Below are positions 37,181-45,943 of a stretch of DNA of 64,000 nt, piece by piece. Under the pieces are notes generated by a model, which was not told the DNA's origin, did not search any database, and saw only the letters and a list, made by a program, of their open reading frames with translations. A program made the translations under genes and the position numbers. How positions within the stretch are numbered: position 1 is the first letter of the stretch; each line of letters starts with the position of its first letter. This DNA comes from Marinobacter fonticola (lineage in GTDB: Bacteria; Pseudomonadota; Gammaproteobacteria; Pseudomonadales; Oleiphilaceae), in the NCBI RefSeq assembly GCF_008122265.1, contig NZ_CP043042.1, forward strand, positions 2,294,001 to 2,358,000. Reading direction: 5' to 3'.

Positions 37181-38578
37181 ATGACCCGAACCACCGGTTT
37201 TACCCTGAAAGACCTGAGCGATCTTTCCGAGAGCCCGCTGCTGACGCTGCTCGACCATATATGCGAAGGCAGCCTGATCGTCGACGATCACGCCCATATT
37301 CTGTGGTTAAGCGATAAATACCGCAACGTACTGGGGGTCGATCCAAAGCTGGCTGTCAAAGGTATGCCGGTGGAGGAACTGATCCCCAACAGCATGATGC
37401 GCCAAGTCGTCAGCAGCGGCCAGCCGCTCCTACTCGATCTGCTGCGGGTTCGCGACACCTGGATGGTCGTTACCCGAATACCGATTCGCGACCAGGAAGA
37501 CAAGGTTATCGGCGGTATCGGCTTTGTCTTCTACAAAGACATGGATTACCTAAAGGCCTTTGTCGAAAAGTACGGCCGGCTACGGGGGATGCCTAGCACC
37601 GCCGAAAAACAGCTCGCCAGCATGCGCGACACCAAGTATACGTTTGCGGATTTCATCGGCCAGAGTGAGTCGGTGGAGCAACTACTGCAACGAGCACGGC
37701 GTGCTTCGGAACTCGATACGACCGTCATGCTGCTGGGTGAAACCGGTACGGGCAAGGAAGTCCTGGCCCACGCCATTCATCACGCTTCGGTGCGAACCGA
37801 CCGACCGTTCGTAGGCATCAATATGGCGGCGGTACCGGACAACCTGATGGAGGCGGAATTCTTCGGCGTTGCTCCGGGTGCCTATACCGGCGCCGATCGT
37901 AAAGGTCGTAAAGGTAAAATCCAGCTTGCCGACAAGGGCACGCTCTTCCTCGACGAAGTCGGCGACCTGCCGCAAAGTCTCCAAAGCAAGCTGCTGCGGG
38001 TTTTGCAGGAGCAGGAGTTCGAGCCCCTGGGCTCCAACGACGTGATACGGGTGAATGTGCGTATCATCGCCGCCACCAGCTGAGACCTTAAAGCGATGGT
38101 CGACGCCGGTGAATTCCGCGCCGATCTGTACTACCGGCTGAACGTATTGCCGATTGTGGTGCCCCCTCTGCGGGACCGGGCTGACGACATCGAATTGTTG
38201 GCGAACATGATGATCGAGCGTATTGCTCAAGGCCTGGGCATGTCACGGAAATGGCTGACCGATAGCGCTCTGGGTTATCTGCGGGATTACGACTGGCCCG
38301 GCAACGTGAGGGAGCTGCAGAATACGTTGGAGCGAACGTTTATTTTTGCCCAGGGGTCGATGTTACAGGCAGACGACTTCCTGCCCTCTACAGAGCGCAT
38401 GAACGAAAATCGAAAAGACAGCGCGGTGGAACCTTTACAGGACATCATTGCGCGCGCCGAACGCGACGGCATTCAAAAGGCGCTGGAGGCCACGAACAAC
38501 AACCGCACCCAGGCTGCCCGCGCACTGGGTATTTCACGCGCCAGTCTGTACGAAAAAATGACACGATACGGCCTGTGA
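37181..38578 (+). pseudogene. PAS/sigma-54-interacting Fis-type activator interrupted by an in-frame TGA
   Basis: 465 codons encode an otherwise intact NtrC-family activator, broken by TGA at 38081-38083. Upstream of the stop are a PAS-like sensor (about 20-120) and the AAA+ core with Walker A GETGTGKE (186-193), GAYTGA (233-238, sigma-54 contact) and Walker B LFLDEVGDL. Reading resumes in the same frame with DLKAMVDAGEFRADLYYRLNV (Arg-finger region) and ends in a Fis-type helix-turn-helix (NNRTQAARALGISRASLYEK). Relatives have Arg at the stop position (AATSRDLK), so CGA to TGA explains it. A truncated 300-residue product lacks Arg fingers and DNA binding. The second part has an ATG at 38096. 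It may be a true null, a sequence error or read through. Its target is probably the adjacent TRAP operon. Confidence 0.88.
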
Positions 38579-38584
38579 CACTAT

Positions 38585-38608
38585 CACTGTCCATGTTTAT
38601 GGACAGTG
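38585..38608. promoter_or_regulatory. Upstream activator palindrome 1 for the sigma-54 promoter
   Basis: Perfect inverted repeat CACTGTCCAT / ATGGACAGTG with a 4-bp centre; core TGTCC-N8-GGACA. It starts 7 bp after the regulator stop, about 184 bp before the expected TRAP transcription start. It could also act as a hairpin terminator of the regulator gene (GTTTTTCC follows), but its core recurs in site 2. Confidence 0.65.
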
Positions 38609-38673
38609 TATGTTTTTCCTGACACCGCTCAACGATGCTTTCCACGCCCTATTAGCCTGCCTTCTCCTGAAAA

Positions 38674-38693
38674 GTGTCCGTCCTTCCGGACAC
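38674..38693. promoter_or_regulatory. Upstream activator palindrome 2 for the sigma-54 promoter
   Basis: GTGTCCG-N6-CGGACAC, again with the core TGTCC-N8-GGACA. Centred 87 bp after site 1 and about 97 bp upstream of the expected transcription start, which is the normal range for enhancer-binding proteins. Confidence 0.65.
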
Positions 38694-38754
38694 GGCTTTT
38701 CAAGACGCACACCAAAATAACATTAAACCATTGTTTTAAAACAACATTCCTTAG

Positions 38755-38770
38755 TTGGCACAGGGTTTGT
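38755..38770 (+). promoter_or_regulatory. Sigma-54 (-24/-12) promoter of the TRAP operon
   Basis: TTGGCACAGGGTTTGT fits the TGGCAC-N5-TTGC pattern, with GG at 38757-38758 and GT instead of GC at 38769-38770, ten bases apart. It lies 57 bp before the dctP start and downstream of the two activator palindromes. Confidence 0.75.
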
Positions 38771-38827
38771 ACTTATACCGAGTGCAGATTTGATCCCTGC
38801 GCACAAAAACAATAGAGGAATTAGATA

Positions 38828-39889
38828 ATGACAAAGACGAGCAAAACCCTCGCCTTCATGTCTGCCTGTAGCCTGGCTGCAGCAGTGGCATCAGCCCCGG
38901 CAATGGCCCAGGAAAAGGTTCGCTGGAAAATGCAGGCCGCCTACGGCAGCAATCTCCCTGCGCTGGGCGACATCATTCCCGGCGTGGTCGAAGACTTGAA
39001 TGAGGTGACTGACAATCGCATTATCATCAAGCACTTCGAGCCTAATAAAATCGTACCTACCCTGAACATTACCGATGCGGTCCGTACCGGAAAGCTTGAA
39101 GCGGGCTTCACCTGGATCGGTTACGACCAGGGCAAGATTCCTTCTTCCGTTCTGTTCTCAGCCGTCCCTTTCGGTATGGAGCCTTGGGAATACATGGCAT
39201 GGTGGTATGATGGCGAAGGCCAGCAACTGGCTGAAACCATCTACCACAAGAACAATGTCCATCCCGTGCTTTGCGGCTTGACCGGCCCCGAAACAGGTGG
39301 CTGGTTTAATAAAGAAATCAATAGCCTCGAAGATATCGACGGCCTGAAAATTCGCTACGCCGGTATCGGCGGGCGCATCCTCCAAGAACTGGGCGCCTCG
39401 GTGACGGTTCTTCCTGGCGGAGAGATTTTCCAGGCGCTGGAGAAAGGCGCCATCGACGCCTCCGAATTCTCCCTACCTACCGTCGATAAAAAGCTTGGCT
39501 TCTATGAAGTTGCCAAATACAACTACTTCCCGGGATGGCACCAGCCGTTCGCGGCCTTCCACCTGATCGTCAACAAAGACAAGTGGGATGCTATCAGCGC
39601 CGCCGACAAGAAGCTCATCGACCTCGCCTGCCAGGCCGGCGTTACCCGCAACCTGGCCCGCAGTGAAGCCTTCCAGGGTGAAGCAATCGAATTCCTCGAA
39701 TCCAAGGGCGCAGAAACGCGTAAGCTGCCTGAGCCCGTTCTCCGGGAACTTGAAGAAGTCACCAACAAGGTACTTCAAAGCGAAGCCGATAAGGACGAAG
39801 ACTTCGCCCGCGTTCTGAAGAGCCAGAAGGCTTTCCAGGATCAGTACCAGCGCTGGCAGGATCTGGGCTATCTGCCCCGCGACTTCTAA
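38828..39889 (+). CDS. TRAP transporter substrate-binding protein DctP, keto-acid/hydroxy-acid type
   Basis: 353-residue periplasmic binding protein of a TRAP transporter. The signal peptide ends ASAPAMAQ. The DctP-fold motif LEDIDGLKIRYAGIGGRILQELGAS supplies the conserved Arg that grips the substrate carboxylate, followed by GGEIFQALEKGAIDASEF and YNYFPGWHQP. These features place it near the TakP/lactate-type binders of 2-keto and hydroxy acids rather than C4-dicarboxylate binders. The start follows an AGAGGAATTAGATA ribosome region. It is the first gene of dctP-dctQ-dctM and is driven by the sigma-54 promoter. Acetoacetate or a relative is a reasonable guess from the neighbours. Confidence 0.92.
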   Translation: MTKTSKTLAFMSACSLAAAVASAPAMAQEKVRWKMQAAYGSNLPALGDIIPGVVEDLNEVTDNRIIIKHFEPNKIVPTLNITDAVRTGKLEAGFTWIGYDQGKIPSSVLFSAVPFGMEPWEYMAWWYDGEGQQLAETIYHKNNVHPVLCGLTGPETGGWFNKEINSLEDIDGLKIRYAGIGGRILQELGASVTVLPGGEIFQALEKGAIDASEFSLPTVDKKLGFYEVAKYNYFPGWHQPFAAFHLIVNKDKWDAISAADKKLIDLACQAGVTRNLARSEAFQGEAIEFLESKGAETRKLPEPVLRELEEVTNKVLQSEADKDEDFARVLKSQKAFQDQYQRWQDLGYLPRDF

Positions 39890-39907
39890 TCCGCAATAAC
39901 CTGTACC

Positions 39908-39956
39908 GCGCGAGCCCGGGTAAACGTCCCGCAAGGGCGAGGCCCGGCTCTCGCGC
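39908..39956 (+). promoter_or_regulatory. GC-rich stem-loop between dctP and dctQ
   Basis: GCGCGAG and CTCGCGC form a perfect stem, extended inward by CCGGG/CCCGG with a small bulge. It lies 18 bp after dctP with no T-run. Such structures can protect the upstream message, giving more binding protein than permease. This role is inferred. Confidence 0.45.
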
Positions 39957-40011
39957 AATTGATTGCTGATCCCCCGGGGTCAGCCGTCTGCCTGTATTTC
40001 CGGAGATAAGC

Positions 40012-40605
40012 ATGAGCGTTTCCACCGATACGGACCGACTCGAACTTGAGCCGGCGCCGCCCGGGCTGACGGGCGACTACCTGCCCCACACCCCGATTTC
40101 TCGCGTCTTCGATGGCCTGATCCTGGGGATCGGCAGGCTGAGCGCCTGGCTTTGGCCGATTCTGATGATGATCATCATCGTCAATGTGGTGAGCCGGTAC
40201 GCCTTTGCTCAAGGCTTCATCGAGCTTGAAGAACTGCAATGGCATATCTATTCCGCCGGGTTCCTCTTCGCGCTGTCCTATGCGCTACTTCAGGACAGCC
40301 ATGTGCGTGTCGACCTGATTCGCGAACGTATCAGCTATCGCGCTCAGGCCTGGATTGAGCTGATCGGTCTAACGCTTATTCTCGGGCCGTTCATTGCCCT
40401 GCTGCTGTATTTCGCCGTGCCCTATGTGATCGATTCCTGGAGCATGAACGAGTCCTCCAGCGCCCCTGGCGGGCTGAGCGAGCGCTGGATCGTCAAAAGC
40501 GCCCTGCCACTCGGGCTCGGATTGCTGATCGTTGCAGCCTTTTCACGCCTGACTCGACTGCTGGCGTTTCTGTTCGGCGCGGAGGTGAAACATGGAAATC
40601 GCTGA
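40012..40605 (+). CDS. TRAP transporter small permease subunit DctQ
   Basis: 197-residue inner-membrane protein with four hydrophobic helices. The first contains LWPILMMIIIVNVVSRYAFA, the hallmark of the DctQ family, followed by EELQWHIYSAGFLFALSYALLQDSHVRVDL. Its role is to support the large subunit and the binding protein. The N-terminal 40 residues before the first helix are longer than usual. Its end overlaps the start of dctM by 14 bases, showing translational coupling. Confidence 0.92.
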   Translation: MSVSTDTDRLELEPAPPGLTGDYLPHTPISRVFDGLILGIGRLSAWLWPILMMIIIVNVVSRYAFAQGFIELEELQWHIYSAGFLFALSYALLQDSHVRVDLIRERISYRAQAWIELIGLTLILGPFIALLLYFAVPYVIDSWSMNESSSAPGGLSERWIVKSALPLGLGLLIVAAFSRLTRLLAFLFGAEVKHGNR

Positions 40606-41950
40606 AATTCTCGCCATCGGCATGTTCGTCGTATTTATTCTGCTCATCTTCACCGGCTTCCCTATCGCCTGGGTTCTGGGCGGCGTTGCCGTGGCCTTTA
40701 CCGGCTTGGCAATGCTCTCTGACATATACCTGGATACCTTTATCGCGATCGACTGGAGTTACTTCTCCCTGTCTATCGAGCGCATCTGGGGCACCATGAG
40801 TAGCTGGGTGCTGGTGGCCATCCCCATGTTCGTCTTTATGGGTCAAATGCTGGATCGCTCCGGCATGGCCGAGAAACTGATGCTCAACGTCTCGCGCCTG
40901 TTCGGTCGCCTGAACGGCGGTACGGCTATAGCCGTGGTTATCATCGGCCTTTTACTGGCCGCTTCCACCGGGATCGTCGGCGCCTCTGTCGCACTACTGA
41001 CGCTGCTGGCTGTACCCGTCATGCTCAAGCGTCAATACCAGCCGGAACTGGCCGTAGGCACCGTCTGTGCGGTAGGAACCCTGGGGATCCTCATGCCGCC
41101 GTCGATCATGCTGGTTATGATGGCCGACCAGCTGGCGATGTCCGTCGGCGACCTGTTTATGGGTGCGGTTTTCCCCAGTGCGATCCTGGGTGTGGTGTTC
41201 GTCCTCTACATCGTCTTCCGTGGCTGGCTCCATCCGGACGTGGCTCCGGCCGGCGACGATGCCGAGCACGTCACCTTTGGCATCGTCTTCGACGCGCTGA
41301 AATCCATCGTGCCGCCGGCGCTGCTGATCCTCGCGGTGCTGGGCAGCATCTTCGCCGGAATAGCAACGCCTACCGAGGCCTCCGGCGTGGGCGCATTCGG
41401 TGCCACACTGCTTGCCCTGGCCAATAAACGCCTGAACATAACCGTGCTGCGCGAAGTCTGCAGGGAAACCAGCCAGACCACCGCGTTTATCTTTGCCCTG
41501 ATTATCGGCGCCACCGCGTTTTCCCTGGTTCTGCGCGGCCTGGGTGGCGACGCGATGATCGAAGAAGCCCTGGCGGGCCTGCCGTTCGGTCCTGCTGGCG
41601 TCGTGATCTGCATCCTGCTGCTAACTTTCCTGCTGGGGTTCGTGCTCGACTGGATCGAAATCAGCTTGATTATCCTGCCGCTGGTTGCCCCGGTAATCGT
41701 CAGCATGGGCTACGACCTGGTCTGGTTCACCGTACTGTTTGCGGTGTGTCTGCAAACCTCCTTCCTGACCCCGCCCGTTGGCTTTGCCCTGTTCTACTGC
41801 AAGGGTGTGGCGCCACCGTCTATTGGCGTGAAGACGCTTTACCGTGGCGTGCTGCCGTTTATTGCACTGCAAGTCACCGTGCTCGCCATTATCTTCATCT
41901 GGCCCAACCTGGTGACCTGGCTACCCGAACAGGCCTACAGCGGACGATAG
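40592..41950 (+). CDS. TRAP transporter large permease subunit DctM
   Basis: 452-residue polytopic sodium-coupled permease. Family signatures are [67 protein letters not shown] and the late [14 protein letters not shown]. About twelve membrane segments are evident. It overlaps dctQ by 14 bases and is followed after 10 bases by the CoA-transferase gene, so import and activation genes are one operon. The insert after helix three ([16 protein letters not shown]) is typical of the larger DctM subgroup. Confidence 0.94.
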   Translation: MEIAEILAIGMFVVFILLIFTGFPIAWVLGGVAVAFTGLAMLSDIYLDTFIAIDWSYFSLSIERIWGTMSSWVLVAIPMFVFMGQMLDRSGMAEKLMLNVSRLFGRLNGGTAIAVVIIGLLLAASTGIVGASVALLTLLAVPVMLKRQYQPELAVGTVCAVGTLGILMPPSIMLVMMADQLAMSVGDLFMGAVFPSAILGVVFVLYIVFRGWLHPDVAPAGDDAEHVTFGIVFDALKSIVPPALLILAVLGSIFAGIATPTEASGVGAFGATLLALANKRLNITVLREVCRETSQTTAFIFALIIGATAFSLVLRGLGGDAMIEEALAGLPFGPAGVVICILLLTFLLGFVLDWIEISLIILPLVAPVIVSMGYDLVWFTVLFAVCLQTSFLTPPVGFALFYCKGVAPPSIGVKTLYRGVLPFIALQVTVLAIIFIWPNLVTWLPEQAYSGR

Positions 41951-41960
41951 GAGACGAATA

Positions 41961-43502
41961 ATGACACATGACAAACTTATTACCGCTGAAGCCGCAGCCG
42001 ACAAGGTGCCTAGCGATGCGACGCTGGCCACCGGTGGATTCGTGGGCATCGGTTTCCCTGAAGCACTGGCCCGGGCACTTGAGGAGCGTTTCGTCAGCGG
42101 CGGCGAACCGCGAAACCTGACCCTGGTCTATGCCGCCGGTCAAGGTGATGGCAAGGAACGGGGACTTAACCATCTGGCCCACGAAGGCCTGGTGAAGCGC
42201 GTAATCGGCGGACACTGGGGTCTGGTGCCGAAACTGGGCGCCCTGGCCTGCGACAACAAGATCGAAGCCTACAATCTTCCCCAGGGCGTTATCGCTCAGC
42301 TCTATCGCGACATTGCCGCTGGCAAACCCGGCATGCTGACCCATGTGGGCCTGCATACCTTCGTCGATCCCCGCCACGGCGGCGGGCGCATCAACGAGAA
42401 AACCCGTGACGAACTGGTGGAACTGATGACGGTGCGTGGGCAGGAGTGCCTCTTCTACCCCACGTTCCCGATCCAGGTGGCCTTTTTGCGCGGCACCACC
42501 GCCGATGCCCGGGGCAATATCACCATGGAGCGAGAAGCGCTGCCGCTGGAAAGTCTGGCTATCGCCCAGGCAGTGCATAATTCCGGCGGCAAAGTGTTCG
42601 TACAGGTGGAACGCCTCACCGAGCGCCACCAGCTTCATGCCGAGCGGGTGCACATTCCCGGCATTCTGGTGGACCACATTATTCTCGCCGATCCGTCGGA
42701 GCACCTGCAGACCTTTGCCGAACCCTATAACCCGGCTTATACCGGTGAAGTTCGCCTCCCCGCCCTGATGGGGGGCGAACCGCTTTCGATTCGCCGGGTC
42801 ATTGGCCGTCGCGCCGCAGAGCACCTCAAGCCGGATTCGGTCGTGAATCTGGGCATTGGCATGCCGGAGCTGGTAGCCGAGGTGGCCGCCGACAAGGGGC
42901 TGCTGGACAAGATCACGCTCACGATCGAGCCCGGCGCTATCGGGGGACGACCGGCCGGTGGTTTGAGCTTTGGCGCTGCAGCCAACGCCGAGGCGATCAT
43001 CGACCAACCCGCCCAGTTCGACTTCTACGATGGCGGCGGCCTGGATCAGGCCTATCTGGGGATGGCCCAGGTGGACCGTTTCGGCAACGTCAACGTCAGC
43101 CGGTTTGGAAGCCGGCTATCCGGAGCGGGCGGGTTCATCAATATCAGTCAGAACGCCCGTGAAGTGTTCTTTATGGGTACGTTCGAGGCCGGGCCTCAGG
43201 ATATCCTTATCGAAGATACCGGATTGCGGGTCAATAAAGGGGGTACAGGGCGCAAGTTCGTCACGGACGTCGAGCACATGACCTTCAATGGCCGATACGC
43301 GCTCGAACGGGAGCAGCGGGTGTTCTACATCACCGAGCGATGCGTATTCCAGCTCACCGCGAACGGACTGGAATTGGTCGAGATCGCACCCGGCCTGGAC
43401 CTGGACCGGGACATTCTGGCCTATATGGATTTCCGTCCGGCCATCTCAAGTCGCCTTCACGTGACAGATCACTCGCTGTATCGGCCCGCGCCGGCAACAT
43501 AA
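41961..43502 (+). CDS. Fused family I CoA-transferase (acyl-CoA:carboxylate CoA-transferase, YdiF/Pct-like)
   Basis: 513-residue cytoplasmic enzyme with alpha and beta CoA-transferase halves in one chain. The alpha half opens with [25 protein letters not shown]. The beta half contains [20 protein letters not shown] and the active-site Glu (E323) in TIEPGAIGG, then [19 protein letters not shown]. This layout matches acetate/propionate or short-chain 3-oxoacid CoA-transferases. It would move CoA onto the imported acid. It is the last gene of the TRAP operon, 10 nt after dctM, with a strong terminator behind it. The substrate is open. Confidence 0.9.
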   Translation: MTHDKLITAEAAADKVPSDATLATGGFVGIGFPEALARALEERFVSGGEPRNLTLVYAAGQGDGKERGLNHLAHEGLVKRVIGGHWGLVPKLGALACDNKIEAYNLPQGVIAQLYRDIAAGKPGMLTHVGLHTFVDPRHGGGRINEKTRDELVELMTVRGQECLFYPTFPIQVAFLRGTTADARGNITMEREALPLESLAIAQAVHNSGGKVFVQVERLTERHQLHAERVHIPGILVDHIILADPSEHLQTFAEPYNPAYTGEVRLPALMGGEPLSIRRVIGRRAAEHLKPDSVVNLGIGMPELVAEVAADKGLLDKITLTIEPGAIGGRPAGGLSFGAAANAEAIIDQPAQFDFYDGGGLDQAYLGMAQVDRFGNVNVSRFGSRLSGAGGFINISQNAREVFFMGTFEAGPQDILIEDTGLRVNKGGTGRKFVTDVEHMTFNGRYALEREQRVFYITERCVFQLTANGLELVEIAPGLDLDRDILAYMDFRPAISSRLHVTDHSLYRPAPAT

Positions 43503-43520
43503 GCCCTCTGTCAAAAACAA

Positions 43521-43548
43521 AAAGGGCGCCAAAACAGGCGCCCTTTTT
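43521..43548. terminator. Bidirectional rho-independent terminator between CoA-transferase and etfA
   Basis: AAAGGGCGCC, a 6-base loop, then GGCGCCC followed by TTTTT. Runs of A on the left and T on the right allow it to serve both the rightward TRAP operon and the leftward etfBA operon. Confidence 0.9.
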
Positions 43549-43565
43549 GATTCTATATCAGCCGA

Positions 43566-44507
43566 TTAGACGACTTTCTTCAACTCTTCCTCAAGCTGAG
43601 GAATCGCTTCGAACAAGTCGGCAACCAAGCCGTAGTCAGCCACCTGGAAGATCGGTGCTTCCTCGTCCTTGTTGATCGCAACGATCACCTTGGAGTCGGA
43701 CATACCCGCCAAGTGCTGGATCGCGCCGGAAATACCGACGGCGATGTACAGCTGCGGTGCAACGATCTTACCGGTCTGGCCGACCTGCATATCGTTGGGT
43801 ACGAAGCCCGCATCAACTGCGGCACGGGATGCGCCCACTGCTGCACCCAATACGTCGGCGACTTTTTCCAGCATGTGGAAGTTTTCGCCGTTCTGCATGC
43901 CGCGACCACCGGAAACGACGATACCGGCGCTACCCAGGTCAGGACGATCGGACTCGGCCAACTGCTCGCTGACGAAGGAAGAAACGCCTGCGTCATGAGC
44001 AGCATCGACGTTCTCGACAGAAGCGGAACCGCCTTCGCCAGCCACCGGATCAAACGCCGTCGGACGAACGGTAACCACCTTGATGCTGTCGCTGCTCTTG
44101 ACGGTCGCCAGGGCGTTACCGGCGTAGATCGGGCGTACGAACGTGTCTTCAGACTCGACGCTCATGATGTCGGACACCTGAGCCACGTCCAGCAGAGCGG
44201 CAACGCGCGGCATGAAATCCTTGCCCGTGGTGCCTGCAGCCGCGAAGATGTGGCCGTAGTTCTTGCCCACTTCAGAAACCAGCAGAGACAGGTTCTCCGC
44301 CAGGAAGTGGCCATACGCAGCATTATCGGCGACCAGGACCTTGTTGACGCCCTCGATCTTGCTGGCCGCTTCGCTTGCAGCGCCGCAGTTCTCGCCAGCA
44401 ACCAGAACATCAATGTCACCACCGACAGCCTTGGCAGCAGCCACGACGTTCAGAGTGGCAGGCTTCAGGCTGCTATTGTCATGTTCAGCAATTACAAGGA
44501 TGCTCAT
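43566..44507 (-). CDS. etfA: Electron transfer flavoprotein subunit alpha
   Basis: 313-residue FAD-binding subunit of ETF, the soluble carrier that collects electrons from acyl-CoA dehydrogenases. The C-terminal FAD domain is clear: [51 protein letters not shown] and [27 protein letters not shown] are the standard blocks. The ATG lies directly after the etfB stop, so the two form an operon transcribed leftward from the PsrA-box region. Confidence 0.96.
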   Translation of the reverse strand: MSILVIAEHDNSSLKPATLNVVAAAKAVGGDIDVLVAGENCGAASEAASKIEGVNKVLVADNAAYGHFLAENLSLLVSEVGKNYGHIFAAAGTTGKDFMPRVAALLDVAQVSDIMSVESEDTFVRPIYAGNALATVKSSDSIKVVTVRPTAFDPVAGEGGSASVENVDAAHDAGVSSFVSEQLAESDRPDLGSAGIVVSGGRGMQNGENFHMLEKVADVLGAAVGASRAAVDAGFVPNDMQVGQTGKIVAPQLYIAVGISGAIQHLAGMSDSKVIVAINKDEEAPIFQVADYGLVADLFEAIPQLEEELKKVV

Positions 44508-45257
44508 TTAGATCACCTTCGCTTCGTTCTTCAGTTTATCGACCAGTTCTGCCACATCAGCAACCATGATACCGCCCTTGCGGGCTGCGGGTGCTTCAAC
44601 TTTCACTGTGGACAGACGCGGCGCGACATCAACGCCCAGATCCGCCGGGCTCATGTTATCGAGCGGCTTCTTCTTGGCTTTCATGATGTTGGGCAGCGAA
44701 GCGTAACGCGGTTCGTTCAAGCGCAAGTCAGTGGTAACAACCGCCGGCAGGTTGAGAGAAACCGTCACCAGACCACCGTCGACTTCACGGGTCACATTGA
44801 CCTTCTCGCCTTCAACGGCTACCTCAGAAGCAAAGGTGCCCTGAGCCATACCGGTCAGCGCGGCCAGCATCTGGCCAGTCTGGTTGTTGTCGGTATCGAT
44901 GGACTGTTTACCCAGGATAACCAGCTTCGGCTCTTCCTTCTCGACCACGGCCTTGAGCAGCTTGGCGGCTTCGAGGGATTGAACTTCCTCGTCGGTTTCG
45001 ACGTGGATACCGCGGTCGGCCCCGAGTGCCAGTGCGGTGCGGATCTGTTCCTGGGCGGCCTTGGGACCGATGGAAACCACAACGATTTCGCTGGCAACCC
45101 CTTTCTCTTTGAGGCGAACCGCTTCTTCAACCGCGATTTCACAGAAAGGGTTCATTGCCATCTTGACGTTGGCAAGATCGACGCCGGTGTTGTCCGGCTT
45201 AACGCGAACCTTTACGTTGTAGTCAATTACTCGTTTAACAGCGACCAGAACCTTCAT
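44508..45257 (-). CDS. etfB: Electron transfer flavoprotein subunit beta
   Basis: 249-residue beta subunit of ETF. The N-terminal [20 protein letters not shown], the [18 protein letters not shown] motif and the signature [33 protein letters not shown] are diagnostic (written in parts). The AMP site of the family is in [13 protein letters not shown]. It abuts etfA and has a 686-bp upstream region shared with ETF-QO. Confidence 0.96.
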   Translation of the reverse strand: MKVLVAVKRVIDYNVKVRVKPDNTGVDLANVKMAMNPFCEIAVEEAVRLKEKGVASEIVVVSIGPKAAQEQIRTALALGADRGIHVETDEEVQSLEAAKLLKAVVEKEEPKLVILGKQSIDTDNNQTGQMLAALTGMAQGTFASEVAVEGEKVNVTREVDGGLVTVSLNLPAVVTTDLRLNEPRYASLPNIMKAKKKPLDNMSPADLGVDVAPRLSTVKVEAPAARKGGIMVADVAELVDKLKNEAKVI

Positions 45258-45943
45258 AGATTCCTCGTTCTTCTACGATGGGTTTAATGACTCGCAATCA
45301 ACAGAGCTCCGATCCAAGCGGATCGCCAGAGCACGATGATTCCTGTCGCATCGATTCGTCCACAGACTCATCGTACGGTTTCGTCGAGGTCCTGCTTACC
45401 CGGCTTTTACAGCTCTTTATATGCCAGACCTCTAGCCAACTGCGCCTGCGTTTCACTCGCGCAAATGCAGATTGAACAGCGGGACAAGGCAATGATGTCC
45501 CTTCATAAAAGCGCCATAATACTGACGACAAAGCCCAGGGGGGTCAATAGCTGCACAGACATTACACAGCCGGCGCCAGCAGTATTACAATGACACTCGT
45601 GCCCGTTCTAAAAGCCTTTCGGATAATCGGGCGGATTCAACACAATGCCACTAGGCAAAGCCATTTTCAAACAAACGTTTGTTTGACTTTTAGAATATTG
45701 TATCCTTTACCCCGTGACACAAGCCGCTCAGAGGCGAAACGGTCGTTTATCCGAAGCGGTTTCGGTATTATACACATTCGCAGAGCGATTTATCGATACC
45801 GCTGTGCGAACCAGGTGGTTCACTTGTAGCTATTCGATTGTCCCGGAGCCACCTTAAAACTAGAGAGAACAGGATTCTTCTTCGCCGCCTTACACATGCG
45901 CGTCGAAATCCCAATATCCACAACGAAGTTTGAGGAGACCAAC
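45258..45943. other. 686-bp divergent regulatory region between etfB and ETF-QO
   Basis: No convincing gene. It contains the 20-bp palindrome at 45667-45686. A possible promoter for the rightward gene has TTTGTT (45678) and TATCCT (45701) separated by 17 bases, so the palindrome would cover its -35. Two stretches with weak reading frames have no recognisable products. Its unusual length suggests further regulation not recognised here. Confidence 0.5.
45667..45686. promoter_or_regulatory. PsrA-like fatty-acid-responsive operator
   Basis: TCAAACAAACGTTTGTTTGA is a perfect 20-bp palindrome containing the CAAAC...GTTTG pattern bound by the TetR-family regulator PsrA in pseudomonads and relatives. 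In those bacteria etf genes belong to the PsrA regulon. It lies between etfB and ETF-QO. Confidence 0.75.

Noticed and set aside
38081..38083. TGA as a selenocysteine or programmed recoding codon
   Set aside because: Relatives have Arg here, not Cys or Sec, and no recoding hairpin is evident just downstream. A point change is simpler, though read-through was kept as an open option.
41895..43007. 370-codon minus-strand frame inside the CoA-transferase
   Set aside because: The plus strand encodes a full-length CoA-transferase with the active-site Glu; the minus frame has no recognisable domain.
43713..45287. 524-codon open frame on the plus strand over etfA and etfB
   Set aside because: The opposite strand encodes textbook etfA and etfB; the plus frame has low-complexity residues typical of antisense translation and no ribosome site.
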